NCBI RefSeq assembly: GCF_047496725.1 | Contig: NC_132971.1 | Coordinates: 17,292,001 to 17,356,000, forward strand | Direction of reading: 5' to 3' | Source: Anoplolepis gracilipes | Lineage: Eukaryota; Arthropoda; Insecta; Hymenoptera; Formicidae | Length of the DNA stretch: 64,000 bases | Part shown: positions 51,102 through 61,349 of the stretch, one piece after another | Layout: the number at the start of each line of letters is the position of its first letter | Position numbering within the stretch: position 1 is the stretch's first letter | Notes under the pieces: model-generated | Seen by the model: the letters and a program-made list of their open reading frames with translations, nothing else | What the model was told of the DNA's origin: nothing | Database searches by the model: none | Translations under genes and position numbers: made by a program

Positions 51102-51659
51102 GTAAGACTATTTAATATTATAAAATCAATCATTAGCATTTTAGTATTTGTATAGCTTAACATACGAGAGTTTCGTTATCAGTTTATTTTGCGAGTTCTA
51201 ATTGTTATATGTTTAAATTTAATAAAAGAACATATTCATTCTTCGAGATGTTGCTTGTTTCAAAAGGCACGCTGACATCATTTACATATATACTGATTGC
51301 TATATATTATTTCAAGTATGCAATAATTAATTGAAAATTATTTTATTTTCTTATTTAATACATTATGTGTTAATTCATTGTTTAATATATACATTAGAAA
51401 TAAAATTTGTTATATAGTTTTTACGAGACACAATTATTATCTTGATTTGTGTCACATTAACGAAAAGTTTTTGTTGTAATGACTAATTGTACGACTGATA
51501 AGCGCAAACTTTCTATTGATATTAATACTTTAATTATTGAGATTTTTTTACAAGAATTAAAAAATTTATCGGATTTTTCGAAAGTAAAACAAAACTTTGA
51601 AAGCTTTTAGTTGCTGTGACCTTGTGAAACTTGATAGCAAATACAAACATTTTGTTTTC

Positions 51660-51750
51660 CTTTTATATACATCGAGAGTAAGAAAAAGAGAGAGAGAAAG
51701 AGAAAAAGAGAGAGAGAGAGAGAGAGGGGGGGAAGAGAGGGAGGGAGAGA
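51660..51750. repeat. GA-rich microsatellite
   Basis: GA/GAAA repeats followed by GGGGGGGAAG and GGGAGGGAG lie in the first intron of copy C. Confidence 0.9.
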
Positions 51751-52064
51751 CAGCGAGCTTATATTATTATTAGTTTTGAAAGTTTCAATTCTCAGAGATA
51801 TGTTACTTTTTAAATCATAGCAAATATACACTTTGACGATTATCTGTACAGAATTTTACTATCGAGGTGCTAAACTATAGTATAGAGTATTTATTAATAA
51901 AATTATATTCTTTTTTGTTTCACAGTATTCATAATCACAATGTTATATTACTTTCTTTCATGCTATTATTATAAATGTTTTCTCAATCTGATTGTTTTGT
52001 TTATTATTTTGTTCGAAATTTAAATCCTGACATTTTGGATATATGAAAGATATTTTTTTTGCAG

Positions 52065-52232
52065 GTGATAATAACAATATTACAATATTGGTAACAAAAT
52101 CAAATAGAAACAGTTGAATATAAAACTGCGATCTCAAATCTTGTTAAAGTTGAGGAAGAAAAGAACTAAATAAGTTTCTAGCAATGGACTGGCATTTAAT
52201 ATGTATTATCATAAGCATTTTTGCTTTAATAG
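52065..52232 (+). CDS. Copy C exon 2: 5' UTR plus signal peptide
   Basis: After the acceptor TTTTTTTTGCAG, 119 bases of 5' UTR without an ATG lead to the ATG at 52184. The 16 codons (Met-Asp-Trp-His-Leu-Ile-Cys-Ile-Ile-Ile-Ser-Ile-Phe-Ala-Leu-Ile) form a classic signal-peptide core. One extra G gives phase 1 before the strong donor GTAAGATAATTAG. The start is the first ATG of the exon and lines up with the ATGs of copies A, B' and D. Confidence 0.7.
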
Positions 52233-52642
52233 GTAAGATAATTAGATAATAATAAATTAAATGTATTTAATTACTATTAATATTTGTAATCTGACGCATT
52301 TAAAATATAAAAAATAATGACTATTTATGTTTTTTTCGAAAATACAATTTAATTTAATATATATATATATTTTTTCTGAGTTTTTAATTAATACAGCGGT
52401 TTTTATTACAAATAAACTTATTTATATATTATAAGTTAATAACATGAGAATGTGTAGTTTAACTACTAAGTTAATTTATTAATAAGTAATTGTTACAAAT
52501 TAATTTAGTATTAATAAATATTTATCAACAGAATATTATGTAACTTATAATAAAATTTTGTAACAAATAAATTATGCTAATAAAATAATTACAATAATTA
52601 TCAATTAATAAAGTAGATTATTAATTAAAATTATTTTTTCAG

Positions 52643-52911
52643 ATACTATATTATTGCTACAGGAATTCATTAAGATAATATTATTCGACGAATTAAATCA
52701 TACAATACAGGAGATTAAATTTAATGAATTAGATGATATTATATTATATTACAAGTAATTATAATATTACAAGTGATTATAATATTACAAGTGATATTAT
52801 AAAACATGATATGATAAAAGAATTTGATGCACTTTTATGGTTATGTTTAGTTGGGATAGTATATGCAGCTGTTTTAAATATTTGCTTGGAATACTGTTTT
52901 GCACATTACAG
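52643..52911 (+). pseudogene. Copy C exon 3: ectodomain and helix, frame-offset
   Basis: The acceptor TTATTTTTTCAG precedes the exon. Phase 1 entry gives Asp-Thr-Ile-Leu-Leu-Leu-Gln-Glu and stays open until TAA at 52756-52758. The next frame, opened after a TAG at 52730-52732, runs to the donor in phase 2. It encodes three copies of an 18-nt repeat (Asn-Ile-Thr-Ser-Asp/Asn-Tyr, with N-glycosylation sequons), then Ile-Lys-Glu-Phe-Asp-Ala and a helix from Leu-Leu-Trp-Leu-Cys-Leu onward. The frames therefore switch between 52730 and 52756, inside an ATTATATT-rich spot prone to slippage. The exon is 269 nt. The donor AG|GTAAACTGATTG matches copy D's phase. Confidence 0.6.
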
Positions 52912-53058
52912 GTAAACTGATTGTCTCAATATTAATACTTATAACTTTTTATTTAATATACATATATAATTTAATATATACAGTTTATCAATAAGAATTT
53001 AATCATAAGAAAAATCTCAAAATGTAGAGTTAACAAAAATTGTTACTTTTATTTTGAA

Positions 53059-53529
53059 TTTAATATTATTTAAAAAATAGAGAATAAAGTTGCTTGTAAA
53101 ATATTGTTTATATAAATCAAAATAATTTTTTCCTATCTTGCAGTATAAATATAAATATAAATGTAGTACATATTTACATTTGATTTCTTTATCCAATAAT
53201 TTATTTATTTTGTTTTTGATAAAAAATTTTAAATAATATTATTCTCTTTCTTAATTTTTTTATTAGAAAGACAATTCATAGTAATAATAATTGTGGAAGA
53301 AATTTTTATCACATTAGGGAAAAATTACAAATCTTGTATAACATCGTCATGTTAAATAAAATTTTTTATCAAAAACAAAATAAATAAATTATTGGATAAA
53401 GAAATCAAATGAAAATATGTACTACATTTATATTTATATTTATACTGCAAGGTAGGAAAAAATTATTTTAATTTATATAAACAATATTTTACAAGCAACT
53501 TTATTCTCTATTTTTTAAATAATATTAAA
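53059..53529. mobile_element. Near-perfect 172-bp inverted repeat (long hairpin)
   Basis: The left arm 53059-53231 and right arm 53358-53529 are nearly identical when inverted. I see only a few differences, for example ACATATTTACATTTG versus ACATATTTTCATTTG and CCTATCTTGCAG versus CCTACCTTGCAG. The loop is about 126 bp. It lies in the presumed intron after copy C exon 3, so a copy C transcript would fold into a long double-stranded RNA. It is either a young foldback element or an inverted duplication. Confidence 0.9.
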
Positions 53530-53760
53530 CCCAATATAACCTCATAAACTAAACATTTTAAATGTAATGCTTTCTCTATTCCTTTTTATTATAAAATATT
53601 TTAAAGTGGATTAAAATGTGCTATATATATTGCAATTAATGTTTATATTATTGCAATGTAATAACTAGTAATTGTTATGTGAAAGCTTATATTTAATTTT
53701 CAATAAGTGTTCTCATTACTGTAATAAAAACGTATTTTTTATATTTATAATTGTAACAGA

Positions 53761-53811
53761 TTGTATATCCGAAATAAAAACATTGCATTCCTGCGCCAAT
53801 TTGCAGGTAAT
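53761..53811 (+). other. Possible small exon in copy C
   Basis: The stretch lies between an acceptor-like ATAATTGTAACAG and a donor-like TTGCAG|GTAATTTT. Entry in phase 1 would read Asp-Cys-Ile-Ser-Glu-Ile-Lys-Thr-Leu-His-Ser-Cys, comparable in start to the Asp-first exon 3 of other copies. It could be a second, shortened exon 3 or nothing. It is too short to judge. Confidence 0.2.
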
Positions 53812-53839
53812 TTTTAGAATATATAAGGTAATACTTAAT

Positions 53840-53876
<37 letters not shown>

Positions 53877-53879
<3 letters not shown>

Positions 53880-54531
53880 GGATAGGCCATTTTAATCTTT
53901 CCACTGAAATATCTCAGAATCTATAAGTTTTAGACCAAAATGTTTCAAACAAAAGTTGTATGGTTTCTAGGGGGACATAAGATGGTGCCATTAGTTTGGC
54001 CTTGAAGAGTTATTTGAAGGTCACATAAACGTCATGTTTAATTTTTTAAATGGGACACTCTATATATTATTGCATATTCTTGTAGCTAATTTCGAGAGCT
54101 TTCCAAAACACTATAATCAAATGTTTTTTCGTAAAGTAGTTTTTGAGTTATAAGGCTTCAAAGTTGCAATATTTTGACATAAAATACAAGATATCTCGTA
54201 AAATACTCATTTTTCGATTATCTTACTCTAATACTTTTATGCACAGAATAATAAGACGAATCAAGTTGTGTAATTAAAACACGAAAAAACATTTGATTAT
54301 AGTGTTTTGGAAAGCTCTCGAAATAAGCTATAAGAATATGCAAAATATATAGGGTGTTCCATTTAAAAAAATCGACGTAACCTTTACATGACCTTCAAAT
54401 AACTCTTCAAGGTTAAACTAATGGCACCATCTTATGTCCCCCTAGAAACCATACAACTTTTGTCTGAAACATTTTTGTCTAAAACTTATGGATTCTGAGA
54501 TATTTCAGTGGAAAGATTAAAATGACCTACC

Positions 54532-54537
<6 letters not shown>
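53877..54537. mobile_element. Large MITE with about 250-bp inverted arms
   Basis: The left arm (53877-54135) and right arm (54280-54537) match in inverted orientation. TAGGCCATTTTAATCTTTCC pairs with the reverse complement of GGAAAGATTAAAATGACCTA. AGGGGGACATAAGATGGTGC and AAACACTATAATCAAATG are also present in both. It is embedded between TA tracts (53845-53875 and 54538-54578), consistent with insertion at TA. Ends resemble CAGGGTAGG. No transposase frame. Confidence 0.9.
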
Positions 54538-54571
<34 letters not shown>

Positions 54572-54583
<12 letters not shown>

Positions 54584-56440
54584 TTTATATTTTTTTTACT
54601 AATTTTACGTAATAATTTTATTTAATTTAATTCATTGCAGCTGCAAAAGAAATATTTAATCCAAGGTATAACATTAATGCTTTCACAAACTATTGAAAGA
54701 TTCAATTATTTATGATGTCGACAAGATTTACATTTAAATGCATTAGACATTTTTTATGCTCAATTTTCTACTTTAAATTTTTTGAACATTGCATATGTTA
54801 TGTGCAATTAAATTTTACTATAAGATAAAGTTTATATAAGCTTTTTGATAAATTAGTAATGACGAAACAAAGAACTATCCGAGAAAAATGAAAAATTGAT
54901 TTTTATTGCTCAACTGATTTTTTTATGTGCAAATATTATGTATAACAGAATAATTATTATTGGCAAGTTAATGATTAATTATTAAGAATATCTATTAAGT
55001 TTTATAAAGAAATTATTTAGTATTTATAAAAATTTATAATGTGTCTCTCGAATCATTTTCTACTTAAAATTAATAATTAAATTTAATATTAATTAAATTA
55101 ATTAATTACTATGACTAGTAATTAAAACTAGTTTTTTGTAATTTAATTTATTTTGTTATGAGTTTTTTCAAGTTTGTAATTTCGAGAGCAGATAAATTAC
55201 GTGATTTCATTAGTAAAAACAAAATTTTGTGTGATTAAAAAAAAATAAAAATAAATTGCTGCAGCAGAAGTGGTAATTTCTTTTTCTTTAATTTATTACA
55301 CAATTATTTTTTTAATGTTATAATTTACACAGTTTGGGTATTCTTAAAACGTGTTTAAAAGATCTTAAAATTTTGAAAAAATGAAATTATAATTTCTGTG
55401 TAACCAAAAAAATATTTATTTTATTTTTCAAATTTGTATTTAATATTGAATTTACTATAGACTATATACGATAAAAATCTACAGATAATCAATCAGTTGT
55501 TCAATTCTTATTAAATATTTTCTACACGTAACAGTTATAAAATATTCTATTAATAATTGATTTATCATTATCACCATGTTGCCATACTATATATACATAA
55601 TAACTTCACAGTAAAAAATCAATAAAAGATAAAAAATGTTATTTATTTAAAAACACAATTGAGATCTTTTCTGCCATTTTTATATTTTGCCATTTTATAT
55701 AAAGATTGTTGACTTTACAAGTGCGAGAATGAATAATGACATTTTGATTGATTTTTAAATAACGCAAACTAAATTGATAGGTTTTTTTCAAAATATTCAA
55801 GAAGTTATTTTATACATAATCTATTAATTATTAGTACACATTTTGATATATATGCCTCATGAATTACAGAGCATATATCAAAATTGACTTGATAGATAAT
55901 ACAATTATTTGTTAATTTTCACTCAAAAAATTTATATCAATATTTCGTTTTTTGTGTTATCTATAAAAATTGATTAAAATTTTACCATTTATTCTCGGAT
56001 ACTTTGTATTTAACAAAAAATACGGATAGTTAAAATGTTCTACAACGTTCTCATAAGACAATAAATATTTAACAACAATTTACAATATCTAAAAACGTAG
56101 AAATATATGTGGAAATATATCTAAAAATTATATCTAAAAATATAGAATAAAAAATATTTATCTTGTTTATGAAAATTAATCGAAATCTTACTATACATTC
56201 TCAAATATCTTGCATTTAATAACAAAAAAAATATGGATAATTAAAATATTGTTTAATGCTTTTATGACAATATATTTAACAATAATTTATAATATTTAAA
56301 AATGTAAAATTTGAAAAAATGTGTGTGTAAATATTTTATATTTTATAATTAGTGTACATTATACATTTACTTACATAAATATGCTTACTTGTACATTCAC
56401 ACACATTGTGGTTTTTTTCTTGTTTATAAGTATACATTTT
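54572..56440 (+). repeat. Segmental duplication, right member
   Basis: Homologous to 48353-49915, with indels. It lacks the hAT-like MITE of the left member. It has an extra internal duplication: the block with TTTAACAACAATTTACAATATCTAAAAACG near 56067 recurs in altered form near 56275 (TTTAACAATAATTTATAATATTTAAAAATG). Together with exon 5 it shows that units B' and C share a common 3' end and downstream spacer. Confidence 0.85.
54641..54715 (+). pseudogene. Copy C terminal exon 5 and 3' UTR start
   Basis: The acceptor TAATTCATTGCAG precedes it. Phase 0 reads 24 codons (starting Leu-Gln-Lys-Lys-Tyr-Leu-Ile-Gln) then TGA. Against B' it lacks one base and one codon, so the peptide ends differ. 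No exon 4 is recognisable for copy C between 52911 and here. The interval is filled by two inverted-repeat elements. The full copy is therefore probably broken. Confidence 0.5.
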
Positions 56441-57970
56441 TAAGTAATTTCTTGAGTTATAAAATTGGTTTATGTATTACATTCGCTATTTGTACTTCTT
56501 TGACGACTGTTTCTTTTATAAGAAATGTATAATATTATTTTAAATATAAAAATTGCGAATTTAATAAATTTGTTATTTTTTTCTCATCTAAATTTTTATT
56601 ACAAAATTAATATCATAGAATTGCCGTTTATTTATTAGCAATAAAAAATAAATACATAATTTTGACGGCATTCGACGGATTTCGTAAATTCTTCAAGCAT
56701 GCCAAGATTGTTAAAACATAAATGTAATTTAATCCTAGTCTAAATTTTAAACCTGTATTGCTTATGTTTATGCAAATTTCTTGTTTAACAGAAAGAGAGG
56801 ATAACCGTATATTTCTTTTAATCATATGTTTTTAACGTATTAAATCTTCCGGTATATGACAATACATAAACATTTAAAGATAAATAATTTCATGCGACAT
56901 TGACAGTTCATAGGGCATATACATATAAGCCTATAAATACCTAGTGGATGTTTCATGAGTTGTATGTTTATTATTCTAATATCGTATTCATAGGTATACG
57001 TACAGAACAGACAGCTCAAAAACAAGCGAAAAGTTGTGTTTGATGAATTAATAAATTAATAACATAAATATATCGTTAAATTTTATATATTCTTAATTTT
57101 AAGACTAGCCAATCATAATCATTCCATTCTTTGGAAGAATAGCTATATGATTGATCAATTTTAAATCTACGGATGTTATTAAACTCAAGCAAGATTGACA
57201 TCTAAACGTAGTCATAGATTTATGCAAACGTAACAACATGAAATGAATACGGCTTACTTTTATACAAATTATTGTGCTCTGACTTTATACCTCCGACTTA
57301 CATTTACAACTCTGTCGAGAACGTTTATGACAATTTTTATAATCTAGCCCTTATGATATTTAACCAAACTAAAAAAATTCCTTTTTTATTTACTAAAGAA
57401 AAAATATATTTTTTTTTAAATCTTCATTATAATAATTTTATAAATATTTTATAATATTTACTATAATATTTATGATAAATATTTTTATAATATTTATGGT
57501 AAATATTTATGATTTATCTAATCTAAGATCTTAAAAATATTTTGATAAAATATTCAAATAATTATTATAAATATTATGTAAATATTTTATATAACTATTG
57601 TGTGCTGTTTGAAACATTGCACGCATAATATTATTGCACACACAAACTAAAAAATCATATTAAACATATAAACATTGTCCAACTTGTAAACATTCACAAT
57701 AACATAAAAGAGATTTTTAAGATAGAGAATACAAAAACCATTATAATACATTTTTTCGTATAAAACTTTTTTTACTCTAATTAATCAATCTTAATGTACT
57801 ATTAAACTACTGTATAATGGTTATGGCATATTCTGTTGTATACAATATAATACTAATAGTATCTAAATATATATAATAAAGTCTGTACAATATATATACA
57901 ATTTAAATACGTTAATTTATTTATATATATTTACATTAACCGAGGGGTCAACTTTTGTGGCAATCATTAT
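56440..57970. other. Spacer, no supported gene
   Basis: AT-rich sequence. A plus frame near 57275-57454 starts without ATG and reads a fairly ordinary polar/aromatic peptide for about 45 codons before becoming Asn/Ile-rich. I do not recognise it. TATTTTATAATATTTA-like low-complexity repeats lie at 57430-57610. Confidence 0.4.
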
Positions 57971-57971
57971 A

Positions 57972-58165
57972 CAGGGTGCCGTTTTAATGTATCACCTCTT
58001 TTATCTTCCCAAGATAAAGTCGAATAAAAAATATGTACATTCATGATTAAATCAATAACATCTTATGTCTTTCTTTGAATCAAACAAGTTTGTCTAAAGA
58101 TATTTTTGATTCGACTTTACCCTGCGAGGATAAAAGAGGTAATACATTAAAATTGGACACATTAT
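57972..58165. mobile_element. Small MITE with CAGGGTG end
   Basis: The left ACAGGGTGCCGTTTTAATGT then ATCACCTCTTTTATC pairs with the right GATAAAAGAGGTAATACATT then AAAATTGGACA. Inner AAGTCGAATAAAAA pairs with TTTTTGATTCGACTT. About 195 bp, no coding frame. The sequence CGAGGGGTCAACTT just upstream (57945) resembles the hAT-like MITE end at 49241 but has no visible partner. Confidence 0.75.
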
Positions 58166-58169
58166 ATAT

Positions 58170-60100
58170 TGTTTAAAAATATATTTCGGCAATACAGTAA
58201 TAATTCTAATTAAAACAGACAACACTTGCAATATAGCAGCAATATCTTAGCAATGTAGAATAATATATTAATAATATTTTGTAATAGATGGCAATACATG
58301 AGTAATACATAGCAATATATCAGTATTAATAGTGTGCAATAACAAATGTAAGAGTCTTGTACTAAATGTTGTGCTTATTCATATTGCAAAAATATTCGTG
58401 TTGAGTGAGAAAATTATTTTAATTTTAGATTTATTTTAAGAAATCAATCATTATTCATTAAATGTACAGTAATTACTATTTCTAACAGTACAACATATTT
58501 TATTGCTAGCATTGCCATTGTATTGCTTTTGTATTGTTAAACTTTTTTTCATTATTCATAATGCTGATTTATTTCTAGTAGTCTTATTTTATTGTTAGTA
58601 TTACCGTGCTACAGTATTTCTGATGTATTACTTTTTTCTTATATAGTGCTGTCAGTATGTGTAAATGTTTTCTAAAACATATTTCTTAAAATTATAATTA
58701 TTTTGTTTGTTTTTAAACACTGTACCAGTAATTTTTTAAAAATGGAAAATAGTTTGGCAAAAAATATATCAGTAAAATCAGCTGTATAAACAAAATAAAT
58801 TTTTATTACTATTTCTATTCTACATAACAGATAATGTTAAAACTTTCGAACAAATAAAATTTATCTATTTTCTCATTAAGTTGATTTTGATTTATTAAGC
58901 ATTTTGAGACACTAAAATTGATTACAAATTTTGAACAAAATAATTATTGACTTAAGTATATGTATATATAAATTTAATTTATAACATCAGTTTCAATTAA
59001 AACGCATAGATAGTTATTGAAGTTTAATTTATTTCAGTAATACATATTTTTATTTTAAGAAAGAACATTTCGATTTCTACGAAAAGGAAATAATCGATTA
59101 GGAATTTCTTTAGATGCAACTTTACAACTTTGCATTTTTATTATTATTTGAATTTTTATTGACTATTTTCTTTGTAATAAATTGAACAATTTAAAATTAA
59201 AAATTGAAAATTCAATAAATAAAACTTGTTTTTCTTATCAAAATATGTTGCAAATAATACCGGATTGATTAGCAAAATTTAGAGCTAAAATATAGAATAA
59301 TTAAATTAGATGTGCTATCATTTCTCATTATTCATAATTCTTACGTAAATCATACTTATCTTTTGATCATACAATTAAAATATCTATAAAATTAACTTTG
59401 TAATAAATAATGTAAAAGTAATATTTTTTATATTATATAATGTCGCAAACTTTCTATTTGTAATTTAGTTCGAATAAAATTGGTAAGCTCAATTTTAATC
59501 CTTCAGTCATTGCACGATTTTTCGAATCATCACATAAGGTTTTGAGAGACTTCAGTATAAAAAAAAATCAATTTATTTTTTTAACTGATGCATTGCTTCG
59601 CGAGAACTTCGAGTTTTGTCAGAAAGATATCGAAAAGAAACAGTGAAATGTATATTGTATTTTGTTAAAAATCCTGCGCGGCGGGGTTGAAGGAGTTTAA
59701 GATCTTGAAAAATATGTCAAATTGAAAATTTCAAGATTTTGGTTTTCAAATAACATCTATATATTAAACAACTTTTATTAAATAAGATACATTTTTATTA
59801 AATAAGGTACATTAACACAGCTGTCATGTATATTTAAAAAAATGTATATATAAAAAAATATATATTCATATTTCTTATAAATATATATTTTTATCAATTT
59901 TATAATAAATAATAAAAGTACCTATGGTGCTAAGTGTAGATCTGTGTGTGTGTATTTTTGTGTGACAAATATTTTAGATAAATTTAAAGCTTATGACATT
60001 ATATTACAAAAGCTGTTAAATTTATTTCAGGATTACTACTATTACTAAGAGAATAATATATGACAACTCCCAAGTTTATAAGAAAAAACAATTTTTTTTT
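58170..60100. other. Spacer with GCAATA/ATTGC-rich segment, no gene
   Basis: At 58190-58340 GCAATA strings recur (AGCAATATCTTAGCAATG and others). At 58500-58620 their complements recur (TTGCTAGCATTGCCATTG), giving a weak inverted relationship. No supported gene. Confidence 0.4.
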
Positions 60101-60109
60101 GTACCAATA

Positions 60110-60232
60110 ATCTCATAAGACTCATGCGCACAAGTCGATACATTAATAATATCTGCTGTATGTCTCCTATAAATCATCACATTGACATGTCATGCGAATA
60201 CAGAAAGCATAGAAACTGCAAATCCTGATTTG
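60110..60232 (+). promoter_or_regulatory. Copy D promoter and non-coding exon 1
   Basis: The exon end AAATCCTGATTTG against GTAAACTC matches the family signature. The downstream intron start aligns with copy A (AGCTACTTTAGTATGTCATTTG versus AGCACTTTAGTATATCAGTTG). The paired CCAAT boxes are not visible here, so this promoter has diverged although the copy is the only intact one. The exon 1 start is unknown. Confidence 0.55.
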
Positions 60233-60988
60233 GTAAACTCAACAAACTATATAATATATTATAGAAATTATTAATTTTATGTATCAAAATAGCTACTTTA
60301 GTATGTCATTTGTGTCGTGTCAAATTTTTCTTAGCATTTTATTGTGATTTGAAAATTCTACTAATATAATATTTGTTATAAAACTTGTGCTCTTTCTCTT
60401 AAACCTTATCGGTAATAATCATAATTTATATAGTAATAGTCATACATACATATTATGTTTTAGATTTCGCGATATTTTATGTGCTATTGTTATCCTTTGT
60501 GTATTATATGTTAGTAATTTAGAGAATGTAATAAATGAAATAACATAATCTTTTTAAAGAATATAATTATCATGTTGATTCGCGTATAATATTAAAAAAA
60601 TCAGTTTGACATTAATCCTATTATAAAAAATTGTTGACATATTTTAGAGATTTACGTAAGAAATTTGAATAAAATATTAGCTGATGAATATATCCTGTAA
60701 TATTTATTTTTTTAATTTCTATGACCTTTTTGAAACAGTGATAGCATATATAAACATCTCGCTCGCGTAATCTTACATTTTGCTTGTTATTTTTAGCTAT
60801 GTAATTTTTACAGATACAGTTTTATAATTTCAATTTTTTTTATTGAATGTTCTTTAATGAAAACTCGCTATAAATGCCAAATATTGCTATGTAATATTAA
60901 CTCAAATTGTATCCTATTTTCTTCTTTAAATTAATTTCGTAATTTTTTTGATTTTTTTTTCTATTTTCTTATTTTTTTATTTTATTAT

Positions 60989-61060
60989 GTATTTTATTAT
61001 TTTCTATTTTATTGTGTATTTTATTATTTTCTATTTTATTATATATTTTATTATTTCTTG
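60989..61060. repeat. 27-bp tandem minisatellite
   Basis: Units starting GTATTTTATTATTTTCTA at 60989 and 61016 and ATATTTTATTATTT at 61043 give a period of 27 bp. It lies in the first intron of copy D. Confidence 0.85.
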
Positions 61061-61173
61061 AAACTAATCTTTAATTAATCGTTAAAAATTTGTACTTTCT
61101 ATCATTTTGTTAATTTACTTACAATTTGGACATTAAAAATGATTATATTATTGATCTTAAGTAATTCATTTAG

Positions 61174-61349
61174 TGAATCTAATAATGACTGGTCGAAAAA
61201 ACAGTTGCAATTTCTTTCTCAATAATTTTTTAGAAGAAAAGAGAGAGTTAAATAAAAATTCTTATAATATATCAATCATACATCAATTATCATAATATAC
61301 ATTATGATCCAAGCACTATGGATCATTATTTTTACAATTTTAATATCAG
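61174..61349 (+). CDS. Copy D exon 2: 5' UTR, uORF, signal peptide
   Basis: The acceptor TAATTCATTTAG (about 61173) starts the exon. The coding part begins at ATG 61304, with 15 codons (Met-Ile-Gln-Ala-Leu-Trp-Ile-Ile-Ile-Phe-Thr-Ile-Leu-Ile-Ser) plus G. The donor GTAAGATAATAATTTATATT is identical over 20 bases to copy A. An upstream ATG at 61185 opens a 35-codon frame that ends (TAA) before 61304 in another phase. It could dampen translation. The 61304 start is chosen because it aligns with the starts of A, B' and C and yields a signal peptide. Confidence 0.75.

Noticed and set aside
58190..58620. MITE from GCAATA/TTGCTA inverted strings
   Set aside because: The inverted match is patchy and I could not find clean ends or a target duplication.
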